Below are positions 44,162 to 53,700 of a stretch of DNA of 59,570 nucleotides, piece by piece. The notes under the pieces were generated by a model that was given only the letters and a program-made list of their open reading frames with translations, was not told the DNA's origin and did no database searches. Each line of letters starts with the position of its first letter. Positions within the stretch are counted from its first letter, which is position 1. A program made the position numbers and the translations under genes. Where the stretch lies: contig JASJDN010000024.1 of assembly GCA_030065205.1 (NCBI GenBank), forward strand, positions 1 through 59,570, in the 5' to 3' direction. The stretch comes from Crocosphaera sp. (GTDB taxonomy: Bacteria; Cyanobacteriota; Cyanobacteriia; Cyanobacteriales; Microcystaceae).

Positions 44162-44923
44162 TCAAGATTCTGATTGATCATAATATATAAATGTTTGCCC
44201 CCTTATGCCATCGGTGTATTCAAGCAGATTTCTAGCTACATTGTTAACCTCTCTGCATAATTTTGTTGGATCAAGAATAACAAAAACACCTGTGCTTATT
44301 CCCCAATCACGACAAGATAACTCCCATTGCTCCTTTTTGCCACTTCGTTCTACGTTGTTGTTAGACATAGTTGTGATTTGAATACATAATGGTGTTCCCG
44401 TATTAGACGCTATCAATAGATCATTTGCCATAGATAAATCGAGAATGTATTTCCACAAACATGAACCTCCTAATCTTTTTACTGCTTCGGCAATACAAGC
44501 GAGTGTTTCTTCATCCTTTGGGCTATACTTTTCCGCCATTAGCTTTTGTGTCCATATGTTGTAGTTTGGATCGTGGTCTCTACTAAGCCAAGCTGGAAAT
44601 AATTCTTCATACCAATATATCTCTACAGAAGTCATTCTCGCTAAAACCTTGTCTTTGACTGAAGGCTGGACTCGCTGAAGTTTCAAATATAATTCGCTAT
44701 CTACTACAAGCTCAGTCAAAAAAGATAAAACATATTTTTTTCTTGTTAAAAGACCTTCTTTTTTCTTATAAATCCAGCTGTATACACGAGAAAGTTTTTT
44801 AGCCAATTCTGGTTGATCTACGGTAGATTGCTCTATCAGGTCTCTTAGTTGCCCTATTATTTCTCTTGGCCTTAATGACGGCTTTTTGGTTAGAGCATTT
44901 GTCTTATTGAGGCTTTTGCACAT
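44162..44923 (-). CDS. unknown protein, possible nuclease-like core
   Basis: 253 residues, mostly helical first two thirds (REIIGQLRDLIEQSTVDQP), then a beta-rich part with NDLLIASNTGTPLCIQITTM. The D...PLCIQ spacing is faintly like the D-x-(E/Q)-x-K core of PD-(D/E)XK enzymes, but this is a weak guess. The ATG at 44923 was chosen over an in-frame TTG at 44926. No signal peptide. It probably forms a pair with the small acidic gene at 43860-44090. Confidence 0.5.
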   Translation of the reverse strand: MCKSLNKTNALTKKPSLRPREIIGQLRDLIEQSTVDQPELAKKLSRVYSWIYKKKEGLLTRKKYVLSFLTELVVDSELYLKLQRVQPSVKDKVLARMTSVEIYWYEELFPAWLSRDHDPNYNIWTQKLMAEKYSPKDEETLACIAEAVKRLGGSCLWKYILDLSMANDLLIASNTGTPLCIQITTMSNNNVERSGKKEQWELSCRDWGISTGVFVILDPTKLCREVNNVARNLLEYTDGIRGQTFIYYDQSES

Positions 44924-45110
44924 CAAGTTTTTTTGAAATGGTTAAAATATCTAGAGTTTTAGGAATATAGGTTATTGTAATCGATAATGACCACTTATTA
45001 TCTATTACCGATATTGAAGTTATGGTTTCATGCTATTTTTCTCCTGTATTACTATTTTTTGGAATAACTTCTTATCATATCATAATTATAACTTATTTTT
45101 TGCTAAATTA

Positions 45111-45140
45111 CGGTAAGGTGGGCAATGCCTACCCTACAAG
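45111..45140. repeat. minimal GGTGGGCAA palindrome
   Basis: GGTAAGGTGGGCA followed at once by ATGCCTACCCTACAAG. On the minus strand it starts GTAGGGTAGGCATTGCCC, so it is an internally deleted member of the 68-bp family. The sequence further on (CCATAATGCGTAGTGTTA) resembles the flank of the 9840 element. Confidence 0.65.
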
Positions 45141-45188
45141 TATTTTGAAATTTTATACAATGTGCTAACCATAATGCGTAGTGTTACA

Positions 45189-46025
45189 TTAACGAATAAC
45201 CCCACTAAACACCGCTTCAGCAGGGCCTGTCATATACAGTCGGTTATCGGCTTGGGACCATTCGATGGTTAAACATCCTCCCGGTAACTCTACCGTACAC
45301 AAGCGATCGCAATTTCCCGTTAATACCCCTGCTACCACAGACGCACAAGCACCGGTGCCACAAGCTAAGGTAATTCCTGCCCCCCGTTCCCATACTCTCA
45401 TTTTCAGATAATCAGAACGAACCACCTCAATAAACTCCGTATTGGTGCGTTCTGGGAAGACAGAATGATGTTCAAACAGAGGACCAATGGTTTCTAAAGG
45501 AACCTTAGCCACATCTTCTACAAACGTAATACAGTGAGGATTCCCCATACTGACACAAGTGACAGACCAAGACTGACCCCCCACTTCTAGGGGTTGATTA
45601 ATCACCTTTTCTTCTGCTTTGGTTAACGTAGTGGGAATCTCTTTGGCCAATAAAAAAGGCGTTCCCATATCCACCTTCACTTGTCCGTCTTCTTCCAAAC
45701 GAGGGACGATAATACCGGCTAGGGTTTGAATACCATAGGATTTACCGACGGTGGTCGTCCCTTCTAACTTAGCCAAAAAACGAGCCAAACAACGAATACC
45801 ATTACCACACATTTGCGGTTCTGACCCATCAGAATTAAAAATCCGCATGGTGTAATCGCTCTGTTCATCCCCAGGTAAGGCAAAAATGACCCCATCCGCC
45901 CCGATACCAAAATGGCGATCGCATAACTTAACCGCCTCTTCTGGGGATAACAAAGGAGTCGCACTGTGGCGATTGTCCACTAAAATGAAATCATTGCCTA
46001 GACCCTGATATTTAGTAAATTCCAT
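45189..46025 (-). CDS. dapF: diaminopimelate epimerase
   Basis: Cytosolic PLP-independent racemase interconverting LL- and meso-diaminopimelate in lysine and peptidoglycan synthesis. Both catalytic cysteines are visible: C in [12 protein letters not shown] (about residue 73) and C in [11 protein letters not shown] (about residue 220). The N-terminus [17 protein letters not shown] and length (278 aa) are standard. It is divergent from hfq over 104 bases, the usual cyanobacterial arrangement. Confidence 0.96.
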   Translation of the reverse strand: MEFTKYQGLGNDFILVDNRHSATPLLSPEEAVKLCDRHFGIGADGVIFALPGDEQSDYTMRIFNSDGSEPQMCGNGIRCLARFLAKLEGTTTVGKSYGIQTLAGIIVPRLEEDGQVKVDMGTPFLLAKEIPTTLTKAEEKVINQPLEVGGQSWSVTCVSMGNPHCITFVEDVAKVPLETIGPLFEHHSVFPERTNTEFIEVVRSDYLKMRVWERGAGITLACGTGACASVVAGVLTGNCDRLCTVELPGGCLTIEWSQADNRLYMTGPAEAVFSGVIR

Positions 46026-46129
46026 AATGACTTAAGGGAGGGTTATATAAATAATTATCAATTAATTCACAAACAAGAACAAGGGATAACTGATAATAGA
46101 AATAACAGCTATCCATATCCCTAAAACTC

Positions 46130-46342
46130 ATGACTGAATTTGATACGGGGTTGCCCAGTGTTCGACTTATTCAAAAGTATATTAAAGATCAACAAAAAGT
46201 GGTTATTCAACTCACCACAACCGAGACAATCACCGGTCAAGTTTTATGGCAAGACTCTCAATGTCTTTGTGTCGCCGATGAGTCCAATCAATCCCTGTTA
46301 GTTTGGCGACAAGGTCTGATTTATATTAAACCTGCCTCGTAA
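46130..46342 (+). CDS. hfq: cyanobacterial Hfq RNA chaperone
   Basis: 70 residues, Sm-like barrel: LPSVRLIQKYIKDQQKVV, TTETITGQVLWQDSQCL, and the Sm2-like end LLVWRQGLIYIKP. Cyanobacterial Hfq lacks the usual Sm2 KH motif and acts with PilB1 in motility and natural competence rather than as a general small-RNA chaperone. Its neighbours dapF and the ComFB gene fit the known cyanobacterial order. Confidence 0.9.
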   Translation: MTEFDTGLPSVRLIQKYIKDQQKVVIQLTTTETITGQVLWQDSQCLCVADESNQSLLVWRQGLIYIKPAS

Positions 46343-46479
46343 TTGGCTCTGATGGACATTAGTATATCTCACAAGGCAAAGCCAATCCCTTTCTTTGTAA
46401 CTTTTAGCCAAAAAATGGGTAATCTGAGAATAACGACTATTCGCAGACCGTTCGACTTACTAAGCAAAACAATAAACCT

Positions 46480-47001
46480 ATGAGCATTCAAAAAATTGTC
46501 GAAAATGCACTTCAAGATGGCTATTTGACACCTACAATGGAAGAAGAGGTCGGACGGATCTGTGAATCTGCCTCCGACTTACCCATGGAGGAATATATGG
46601 CGTTAGATCGCCTCATGGGGGCATTATTAACAGGAGAAGTCAAAGCTGTTCCTCGGAAACAGTTTATCAACGTGATGGAGGAATTGGTCTTAAGTGAAGC
46701 CATTACTCAAGTGGCTGAACAAGAGTCTAAACAATCCTGTCAGCTTGATATTGGTGACATTGCTGCTTATGCCCTTAACCGTTTACCGCCCCTTTATGCA
46801 ACGAGTCATGAAGGCGCAGACTATCAAAGACAACGAGCAAAAGAAGAATTACAAGGGTTGATTGCTCAACAAGTCAAAGAGGGAATTCAACGCTATTTTG
46901 AACGTCCTACCATTCCCAACCGACGACCCATTGAACAACAGCAACGTAGTGATTTGTTAGCAAGCATGACGGATATGCTCAAATCTTTAGCCCCTGATTA
47001 A
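46480..47001 (+). CDS. comFB: ComFB-family c-di-nucleotide receptor
   Basis: 173 residues. N-terminal helical part (VENALQDGYLTPTMEEEVGR in pieces) followed by a ComFB domain with DIAAYALNRLPPLYATSHEG and QRQRAKEEL. ComFB/CdgR proteins of cyanobacteria bind c-di-GMP (and c-di-AMP) and affect cell size and motility or competence. It follows hfq, another competence- and motility-linked gene, by 137 bases. Symbol given by family, not proven function. Confidence 0.82.
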   Translation: MSIQKIVENALQDGYLTPTMEEEVGRICESASDLPMEEYMALDRLMGALLTGEVKAVPRKQFINVMEELVLSEAITQVAEQESKQSCQLDIGDIAAYALNRLPPLYATSHEGADYQRQRAKEELQGLIAQQVKEGIQRYFERPTIPNRRPIEQQQRSDLLASMTDMLKSLAPD

Positions 47002-47013
47002 TCTAAGGTAACA

Positions 47014-47052
47014 ACAATCACCCGTTAAGCTAAGGATGTAACGGGGGATTGT
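47014..47052. terminator. bidirectional stem-loop between comFB and leuC
   Basis: ACAATCACCCGTTA pairs with TAACGGGGGATTGT, 13 of 14 pairs, with an 11-base loop. It lies between two convergent genes, which fits a shared mRNA 3' end. No strong T-run follows on either side. Confidence 0.65.
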
Positions 47053-47066
47053 CCATCCTAGGGACT

Positions 47067-48470
47067 TTATCCTAACTCTCGTACATCAGCAACTTTCCCA
47101 TTGACTGCAGCAGCAACCACCATCGCTGGACTCATTAGCAAAGTTCGTCCCGTGGATGATCCTTGACGACCTTTAAAGTTACGATTAGAAGAAGAGGCAC
47201 TAATTTGATCCCCTTGTAACTTATCGGGGTTCATGGCTAAACACATGGAACATCCGGCCTCACGCCATTCAAAGCCGGCTTCAACAAAGATTTTATCTAA
47301 TCCTTCTTTTTCGGCTTCCACTTTCACCCGTTCCGAACCCGGAACCACAAACGCTTTCACCCCATTAGCTACATGATGTCCCTTGGCAAACTTAGCAGCT
47401 TCCCGTAAGTCGCTAATACGGCCATTAGTGCAACTTCCAATAAAACAGACATCAACTTTTGTCCCTTTGATGGGGGTTCCAGGAGATAACTGCATATAAC
47501 TGTAGGCTTCTTGGGCGATCGCGCGATCGCTTTCGGGTAAACTCTCAGGAGTGGGAACCGGTTCGCTGATACCTATTCCTTGGCCGGGTGTGATCCCCCA
47601 AGTTACGGTGGGTTCTATGTCTGAAGCGTCAAAGGTAACCACATCATCGTATTCTGCATCGGCATCAGAAGTCATACTACGCCACCAACTGACCGCTTTT
47701 TCCCAGTCGTCTCCTTTGGGGGAAAAGTCTCGTCCTTTTAGATAATCAAAGGTAATATCATCCGGGTTAATATAGCCACATCTTGCCCCCCCTTCGATAG
47801 ACATATTGCATACCGTCATCCGTTCTTCCATAGACATAGATGCAAAGGTGGTTCCTGCATACTCGTAGGCGTACCCTACGCCCCCTTTAACCCCTAGTTT
47901 ACGGATGATATGAAGAATGACATCTTTAGCATAAACACCAGGGGGTAACGTGCCATTTACCTCGATTTTACGCACTTTTAACTTAGAGAGGGCAAGGGTT
48001 TGGGAAGCTAATACATCCCGAACTTGAGAGGTTCCGATCCCAAATGCGATCGCCCCGAAGGCCCCGTGGGTGGAGGTATGGGAGTCCCCGCAAGCAATGG
48101 TCATGCCGGGTTGGGTGAGTCCTTGTTCCGGGGCAATAACATGGACGATGCCTTGGTTTCCTGAACCGATATTATAGAAGCGAATACCGTTCTCTTTGGC
48201 ACTGTTTTCCAATGCTTGCATCATCTCTTCGGCTAGGGTATCAACAAAAGGACGGGCCTGGTTTTCTGTGGGGACGATATGATCAACGGTGGCCACAGTG
48301 CGATCAGGATACATGACTTTAAGTCCCCTTTCTCGTAACATGGCAAACGCTTGGGGACTGGTGACTTCGTGGATCAAATGCAGTCCGATGAAGAGTTGGG
48401 TTTGTCCTGAAGGTAATATTTGAACGGTATGGGTATCCCAAACTTTATCGAAGAGGGTTCCTTTACTCAT
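47067..48470 (-). CDS. leuC: 3-isopropylmalate dehydratase large subunit
   Basis: 467 residues, aconitase family. It isomerises 2- to 3-isopropylmalate in leucine synthesis with a [4Fe-4S] cluster and needs the small subunit LeuD, not in this window. Cluster cysteines are visible in [11 protein letters not shown] and in [12 protein letters not shown]; the N-terminal [10 protein letters not shown] and the active-site [13 protein letters not shown] are typical. The ATG at 48470 is standard. Codon use is richer in G/C than nearby intergenic DNA. Confidence 0.95.
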   Translation of the reverse strand: MSKGTLFDKVWDTHTVQILPSGQTQLFIGLHLIHEVTSPQAFAMLRERGLKVMYPDRTVATVDHIVPTENQARPFVDTLAEEMMQALENSAKENGIRFYNIGSGNQGIVHVIAPEQGLTQPGMTIACGDSHTSTHGAFGAIAFGIGTSQVRDVLASQTLALSKLKVRKIEVNGTLPPGVYAKDVILHIIRKLGVKGGVGYAYEYAGTTFASMSMEERMTVCNMSIEGGARCGYINPDDITFDYLKGRDFSPKGDDWEKAVSWWRSMTSDADAEYDDVVTFDASDIEPTVTWGITPGQGIGISEPVPTPESLPESDRAIAQEAYSYMQLSPGTPIKGTKVDVCFIGSCTNGRISDLREAAKFAKGHHVANGVKAFVVPGSERVKVEAEKEGLDKIFVEAGFEWREAGCSMCLAMNPDKLQGDQISASSSNRNFKGRQGSSTGRTLLMSPAMVVAAAVNGKVADVRELG

Positions 48471-48575
48471 GGATGTTTCTGGCTTTTCTTTATCACGCTA
48501 TCTTTTATTATGAATTGTTTTAGGTGTTTGTTGCAGACTTTTTAGATTATTATTTAACTTTTTTACTTTCAGACC

Positions 48576-48638
48576 GTAGGGTGGGCAAATCAAAAATTTA
48601 TGTAAACTAATTAGATACCTCAAATTATTGCCCATAAC
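48576..48638. repeat. GTAG-palindrome with AATTAGATACC core
   Basis: Starts GTAGGGTGGGCAAATC and ends ATTATTGCCCATAAC. The middle (TTTATGTAAACTAATTAG and onward) is shared with the interior of the 50419-50550 element, so the two are related. Confidence 0.65.
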
Positions 48639-48746
48639 TTGAATAAATTATCTTTTGCTTCAGTAGCACTGAAAATATCCATAGGATTACTATTTTATCT
48701 TTAACTAATTATACTAAACTAATTTTTGTACTGCTACACATTAAAA

Positions 48747-48774
48747 TAACCCTGCTATAAGATAGCAAGGTTTC
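48747..48774 (-). terminator. terminator downstream of ccdA
   Basis: Read on the minus strand, AACCTTGCTAT, a short loop, then ATAGCAGGGTT, followed by ATTTTAA. It lies just beyond the ccdA stop (48796) and is a good intrinsic terminator, although a T-run is short. Confidence 0.65.
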
Positions 48775-48795
48775 ACTTTCTTTTTTTTTGATAAT

Positions 48796-49647
48796 TTAAC
48801 CTCCTATAAACCATTTACTCCCAGTGAATAAATAATAAGCACCCGTCATAATTAAGGCTACACTCCCTAAGCGAATAATGGTTTCAGAATGACTCAATAA
48901 CGATCTACTTTGTTTGGCTAATCCTGTGAATAAGCTTGCTAGAAAAATCAGCATCGTATAACCTAACCCATAACTAACCATTGTTAGAGTGGCTAAAACC
49001 TGAGAACCGGTAGCAGCAGCAGCAGCTAACACAGCAAATAAAACCGGACTAGCACAAGGAGAACTGACTAAAGCAAAGGTTAAACCCACTCCATAAGGCC
49101 CGGCTTGGGGAAAATTAATATTAGTTTGTGGTAAAGGTATGTTAATAACTCCAATTAACCATAATCCCATCACAGCCATGATCAGGCCAACTGCAATATT
49201 AATATAGCCTCGATATTCCACCATTATTAAACCGGTAAAGGAAGAAACCAAGCCAAATAAACTTAAAATAGTTACGGCACCCAACACAAATAAAGCAGCT
49301 TTACTAAAAGCATCCCATCGAGATTTTATGTTTAATGTACCAATGTAACTGAGATTAACAGGAAGTAAAGCAAGGATGCAGGGAGAAACACTAGCTAATA
49401 AACCACCGATAAAGGCTAGGGGTAATAAGACGAAGGGACTGGTTGTATTTTGTTGATCAAACCATTCTTGATAACGATTTTCCACAACAGAAATTACGCT
49501 TTCAATAGGATGACTAATGAGGGGGCCAACGGTGAGAACAAGAATTAAAGCAAGCAGTCCCAATGCAAAATAAAATAACCATTTTCTCGGGATTTTAGGA
49601 TTGCCTAACGCTTTCTTTTTTGGGAGTGATTTCTCTATCTGAGTCAT
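48796..49647 (-). CDS. ccdA: CcdA-type cytochrome c biogenesis membrane protein
   Basis: 283 residues, with about six to seven membrane segments. The redox cysteines lie in ASVSPCILALLPV (segment 1) and SSPCASPVLFA (segment 4), the DsbD/CcdA pattern. It carries reducing power across the thylakoid or plasma membrane for cytochrome c maturation. The ATG at 49647 was chosen; the upstream TTG at 49665 has no ribosome site. The thioredoxin-like gene upstream (stop 49767) is its probable partner. Confidence 0.88.
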   Translation of the reverse strand: MTQIEKSLPKKKALGNPKIPRKWLFYFALGLLALILVLTVGPLISHPIESVISVVENRYQEWFDQQNTTSPFVLLPLAFIGGLLASVSPCILALLPVNLSYIGTLNIKSRWDAFSKAALFVLGAVTILSLFGLVSSFTGLIMVEYRGYINIAVGLIMAVMGLWLIGVINIPLPQTNINFPQAGPYGVGLTFALVSSPCASPVLFAVLAAAAATGSQVLATLTMVSYGLGYTMLIFLASLFTGLAKQSRSLLSHSETIIRLGSVALIMTGAYYLFTGSKWFIGG

Positions 49648-49766
49648 AAAACTTTTCTGAATCAATGATATTTGTCTTTTGTGCAGGTGATAAAAGAGAA
49701 GTCTGATATATATATTTTCTGAAATCTCAGACTTCCACTTCTGACAACAATAAAAAATAAAGTAAA

Positions 49767-50279
49767 TTATCTTTGAGTAATAGCAGCATCTAACACCGAA
49801 GTATAATCACTCAAATTACTATTCTTACGTTCTTGACTGAGAATATCACCGTTAGCTGGGTCAACAATGGTAACACTGGCTGTTTGAGATTTATGTTGAT
49901 TAAAAAAGTCTCCTAAACCCAATTCTCTTGCTCTTGCTTCTGCTTGACGAGATGTGGCTTTATCACTAACATCGAAGACTATAAAATGAGCTTTTCCTTG
50001 ATATTGTTTTTTTAATTGACTCAGGGTAGGGGCAATATTTTTACAACCTGAACACCAAGTCGCATAAATATCGATAACAACGGGTTTTCCTTGTAATTCT
50101 CTAGCTAAGGGTCCCCCCACATTTCTTCTTGAACTGCCCGCACAAGCATGAAGTTGTGACGCTGAAATGTTATCAGAAGCAGATACCTTATTAGGATTGG
50201 TAGCGACAAAAAACAAAGGAACAACAAAGCTAGTGAGACACAAACTTAACCAAAATGATGCTGATTTGGGAAACATCAT
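49767..50279 (-). CDS. exported thioredoxin-like protein
   Basis: 170 residues. A hydrophobic signal (FWLSLCLTSFVVPLFFVAT) places it outside the cytosol, in the lumen or periplasm. The active site is YATWCSGCKNIAPTL (CxxC), in a thioredoxin fold (HFIVFDVSDKATS; SVTIVDPANG). It is adjacent to ccdA, 119 bases upstream on the same strand, as in a CcdA/CcsX pair. AGGAGGT lies six bases before the second of two tandem ATGs (50276), so that ATG may be used. An extra cysteine (HACAGSS) may also matter. Confidence 0.85.
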   Translation of the reverse strand: MMFPKSASFWLSLCLTSFVVPLFFVATNPNKVSASDNISASQLHACAGSSRRNVGGPLARELQGKPVVIDIYATWCSGCKNIAPTLSQLKKQYQGKAHFIVFDVSDKATSRQAEARARELGLGDFFNQHKSQTASVTIVDPANGDILSQERKNSNLSDYTSVLDAAITQR

Positions 50280-50826
50280 ATGACCTCCTGATGTGGAATT
50301 AATCTATATTTTCATTAAAAAATACCAAGATGAGAGCAAGATGAGAAGAACATTAGGAAAAGATTTATATTAATGAATATACCCCTAATTTTCAAAAGTA
50401 ATTAGAGATTTCATTTGTCATTGCGAGGGGTAATATAAACAGTAAGCTTTGATTGTGGCTAAAAACACCCCGAAACAATCTACTATAAATACAGATCAGA
50501 AATTCATGTGAACTAATTACATACCTGAAATCATTGACCACCTCGCAATGTTTTGTTTTTTGAACTAGATATGGAAAGTTTTAGGGCTTTGTTGTAGAAT
50601 TATATCCAAATATCTAGATTTTAGTTGCTGAAAATGCAAGCAAGAGATAATAACTTAGAAAGACAAAACTTTATCGTTACCCAGAAAATAGTTTAAATCA
50701 TATTGATAAGTTTAGGTTCTAACAGATTGTATTAAAATTCTTAACAAAGTTAATTTTACTTAGAGAATAGGGAACAATGGGAATAGAGCATTTCTAAATA
50801 GATCACAAATCACTACCTGAAAAGCA
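50280..50826. other. long intergenic region before the ABC ATPase gene
   Basis: About 547 bases. Apart from the MITE-like element at 50417-50552 I see no gene. It should contain the promoter of the thioredoxin gene (minus strand) and that of the ABC gene (plus strand). No further structure could be read. Confidence 0.4.
50417..50552. mobile_element. MITE-like element with CATTGCGAGG terminal inverted repeats
   Basis: GTCATTGCGAGGGG at the left (50417-50430) and CCTCGCAATG at the right (50541-50550) are inverted 10-base ends of a 132-base non-coding segment. Its inner part (about 50501-50536) matches 48595-48630. No direct target duplication is obvious. It may be a non-autonomous element or two nested repeats. 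Confidence 0.6.
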
Positions 50827-51807
50827 ATGAATTCCGTTACTGAAGTCCAACCACAAGAACAACAAAACGATGTAATGCCAGTGGTGCAAACATGGAATTT
50901 AAGTAAAGTGTATCGCACTGGCTTTTGGATGAATCAAAAATTGCGATCGCTCAATGATTGCTCCTTCTCCGTCTATAAAGGAGAAACCTTCGGGTTACTC
51001 GGACCCAATGGTGCCGGGAAAACAACCCTCTTAAAAATGTTACTCGGAATTGTACGCCCAACAACAGGCCGCGCCGTATTATTAGGTTATCCCGTCGGTA
51101 ATCTCTCCGTAAAACAGAAAATCGGCTATTTACCCGAAAACGCCTATTATTACGATTATTTAACCGCCTGGGAATTTTTGGAATTCGTCGCAGGTTTATT
51201 TCAAATTCCCAAGTCAGTGCAAAAAAGACGCATCCCTGAATTAATTGATTTAGTGGGGTTAGCGCAAAAAACCGCCAAAAAGAAACAATTAAGACAATAT
51301 TCTAAAGGGATGCTGCAACGGGTTGGGATGGCCCAAGCACTAATTAATGACCCCGAAGTGGTCTTTTTTGATGAACCCATGTCCGGACTTGACCCCTTGG
51401 GACGCTATCAAGTCAGAGAAATCGTCTTATCCCTCAAAGAACAAGGAAAAACCATCTTTTTTAACTCCCACGTTTTAACCGATATTGAAAAAATCTGCGA
51501 TCGCATTGCCCTTTTGGCCAGAGGAGATTTATTGTGTGTGGGGTCCCTCGAAGAAATTTTAGGTCGTTCCGATGTCTATCAAGTGATTGTTCAAGGGGGG
51601 ACAAAACAAGCCTTAGAACCGTGGATATCAGGCATTAAAGAGATTGAGCATACGTGGCACGGACAATTAAACGGAAATCCCCAAGAATTTATCGAATTTC
51701 TCTCCACTATCGACGCTCAATTACTCAGTTTAAATCGCGCTAGGGCTTCTTTAGAAGAATATTTTGTACAACAACTCAGGGAAAGAGGAATTACATCAAG
51801 TCAATAA
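50827..51807 (+). CDS. ABC transporter ATP-binding protein
   Basis: 326 residues, a single nucleotide-binding domain. P-loop GPNGAGKTT (59-67), signature YSKGMLQRVGMAQAL, Walker B VVFFDEPMSGLDP, and switch FNSHVLTDIEKICD. The C-terminal extension is typical of the ABC-2-type exporters (drug, lipid or polysaccharide). No matching membrane protein is beside it; the following gene is a complete exporter of another type. Cytosolic, membrane-associated. Confidence 0.88.
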   Translation: MNSVTEVQPQEQQNDVMPVVQTWNLSKVYRTGFWMNQKLRSLNDCSFSVYKGETFGLLGPNGAGKTTLLKMLLGIVRPTTGRAVLLGYPVGNLSVKQKIGYLPENAYYYDYLTAWEFLEFVAGLFQIPKSVQKRRIPELIDLVGLAQKTAKKKQLRQYSKGMLQRVGMAQALINDPEVVFFDEPMSGLDPLGRYQVREIVLSLKEQGKTIFFNSHVLTDIEKICDRIALLARGDLLCVGSLEEILGRSDVYQVIVQGGTKQALEPWISGIKEIEHTWHGQLNGNPQEFIEFLSTIDAQLLSLNRARASLEEYFVQQLRERGITSSQ

Positions 51808-51843
51808 GTCCAATAATCTACTCATTATCTACAACTGGCTGGT

Positions 51844-51871
51844 GTTGGGTTTCGTCCTCAACCCAACCCAC
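51844..51871. repeat. GTGG-type GTTGGGT palindrome
   Basis: GTTGGGTTTCGTCCTCAACC then CAAC; on the minus strand it starts GTGGGTTGGGTTGAGG. It matches the 6695-6723 element, with GTGG instead of GTAG, an accepted variant of the REP tetranucleotide (GT[A/G]G). Confidence 0.65.
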
Positions 51872-51916
51872 AGCTATGGCAAAATATAATCAAGAAGCTT
51901 AGAAAAATAGGCAACT

Positions 51917-53683
51917 ATGAATTATCAAATGCAACGGCTTTTTGAATATGGACAAGCCTATCGACCGCTTATTTGGCAAGCAGTCACCTGTTCTATTATT
52001 AATAAAATTTTTGATTTAGCACCGCCCGTATTAATTGGGGCTGCTGTTGATGTCGTGGTTAAAAAACAAGATTCTTTAATTGCAAATTTAGGGTTTAAAG
52101 ATGTTTTTATTCAATTATTAATCTTAACATTTTTATCAATTATTGTCTGGGTTTTAGAGTCGGTATTTCAATATACTTATGAGAGGTTATGGCGTAATTT
52201 AGCTCAAAATATTCAACACGATTTAAGATTAGACGCTTATGGACATTTACAAGAGTTAGAATTGTCTTATTTTGAAGAAAAGAATACAGGACTTTTATTA
52301 TCCATTTTAAACGATGATATTAATCAATTAGAACGTTTTTTGGATGTGGGAGCAAATGAAATCTTACAGGTGGTGACCACCGTTATTATTATAGGTTTAG
52401 CCTTTTTTATTGTTACCCCAGGAACCGCTTGGATGGCTATGTTACCTATTCCTTTTATTCTTTGGGGTTCCATTACCTTTCAAAAATTATTAGCCCCTCG
52501 TTATGCCAAAGTTAGGGAAAAAGTCGGATTATTAAATAGTCGGTTATCCAATAACTTAAGCGGAATTACTACCATAAAAAGTTTTACCACAGAAGCCTAT
52601 GAATTAGAAAGATTACGACAAGATAGTCAAGCCTATCGAAAGAGTAATCAAAAAGCGATCGCCTTTAGTGCGGCCTTTGTTCCCCTTATTCGTATGGTTA
52701 TCTTGGCAGGATTTACTGCTATTTTATTATATGGTGGCATGGAAGCCGTTGAGGGTAAATTAGCAGTAGGAACTTATAGCGTTTTAGTGTTTATGACTCA
52801 ACGTCTACTATGGCCATTAACCCGATTAGGACAAACTTTAGACCTTTATCAACGGTCAATGGCCTCTACCAATCGGGTGATGAACTTATTAGACACTCCC
52901 TTAACCATTCATTCTGGAACTGTGGCCTTACCCAGAGAAACCATACAAGGAAAAATCACCCTAGAAAACGTTACGTTTGCTTATCAAGAAGGTCATCCAA
53001 TTATCAAAAACTTATCCTTAGATATTCCCGCCAGTCATCGCATCGGTGTAGTGGGTTCTACTGGTTCAGGAAAAAGTACCTTAGTAAAATTATTACTCAG
53101 ATTATACGAAATTGATGAAGGCAAAATCACCTTAGATGACATCAATATCCAAGATATCTTTTTAGGAGATTTACGGAAAGCCATTGGTTTAGTCAGTCAA
53201 GATGTCTTTCTATTTCATGGAACTGTCAAAGAAAATATTGCCTATGGAAATCCTAACGCCACTGATACTGAAATTATACAAGCTGCCAAACTAGCAGAAG
53301 CCCATGAATTTATCGAAAAATTGTATCAAGGTTACGATACTATTGTGGGAGAAAGGGGACAAAAATTATCCGGGGGACAACGACAAAGAATTGCTATTGC
53401 TAGGGCAATATTAAAAGATCCGCCTATTTTGATTTTAGACGAAGCCACCTCAGCCGTAGACAACGAAACCGAAGCCGCGATCGCTCGTTCTCTCGAAAAA
53501 ATTACCGCCCACAGAACCACCATTGCCATCGCCCATCGTTTGTCTACCATTCGTCATTCAGACTGTATTTACGTCATGGAAGAGGGAAAAATCGTCGAAC
53601 AAGGAACCCACGAACAGCTATTAGATGCACAAGGTATTTATGCGGGGTTATGGCAAGTACAAACTGGGGTTAACAGTAAGTAA
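51917..53683 (+). CDS. ABC exporter (fused membrane and ATPase domains)
   Basis: 588 residues. Six membrane segments in the first 320 residues, then a nucleotide-binding domain with GSTGSGKSTLVK, a Q-loop, signature LSGGQRQRIAIARA, Walker B ILILDEATSAVD, and H-loop AIAHRLST. This is a half-transporter exporting lipids or drugs as a dimer. The C-terminus ends YAGLWQVQTGVNSK; a second, similar C-terminus survives 850 bases downstream. GTTGGGT-type palindrome upstream. Confidence 0.93.
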   Translation: MNYQMQRLFEYGQAYRPLIWQAVTCSIINKIFDLAPPVLIGAAVDVVVKKQDSLIANLGFKDVFIQLLILTFLSIIVWVLESVFQYTYERLWRNLAQNIQHDLRLDAYGHLQELELSYFEEKNTGLLLSILNDDINQLERFLDVGANEILQVVTTVIIIGLAFFIVTPGTAWMAMLPIPFILWGSITFQKLLAPRYAKVREKVGLLNSRLSNNLSGITTIKSFTTEAYELERLRQDSQAYRKSNQKAIAFSAAFVPLIRMVILAGFTAILLYGGMEAVEGKLAVGTYSVLVFMTQRLLWPLTRLGQTLDLYQRSMASTNRVMNLLDTPLTIHSGTVALPRETIQGKITLENVTFAYQEGHPIIKNLSLDIPASHRIGVVGSTGSGKSTLVKLLLRLYEIDEGKITLDDINIQDIFLGDLRKAIGLVSQDVFLFHGTVKENIAYGNPNATDTEIIQAAKLAEAHEFIEKLYQGYDTIVGERGQKLSGGQRQRIAIARAILKDPPILILDEATSAVDNETEAAIARSLEKITAHRTTIAIAHRLSTIRHSDCIYVMEEGKIVEQGTHEQLLDAQGIYAGLWQVQTGVNSK

Positions 53684-53700
53684 GAGAAAAGAATAAGAAG

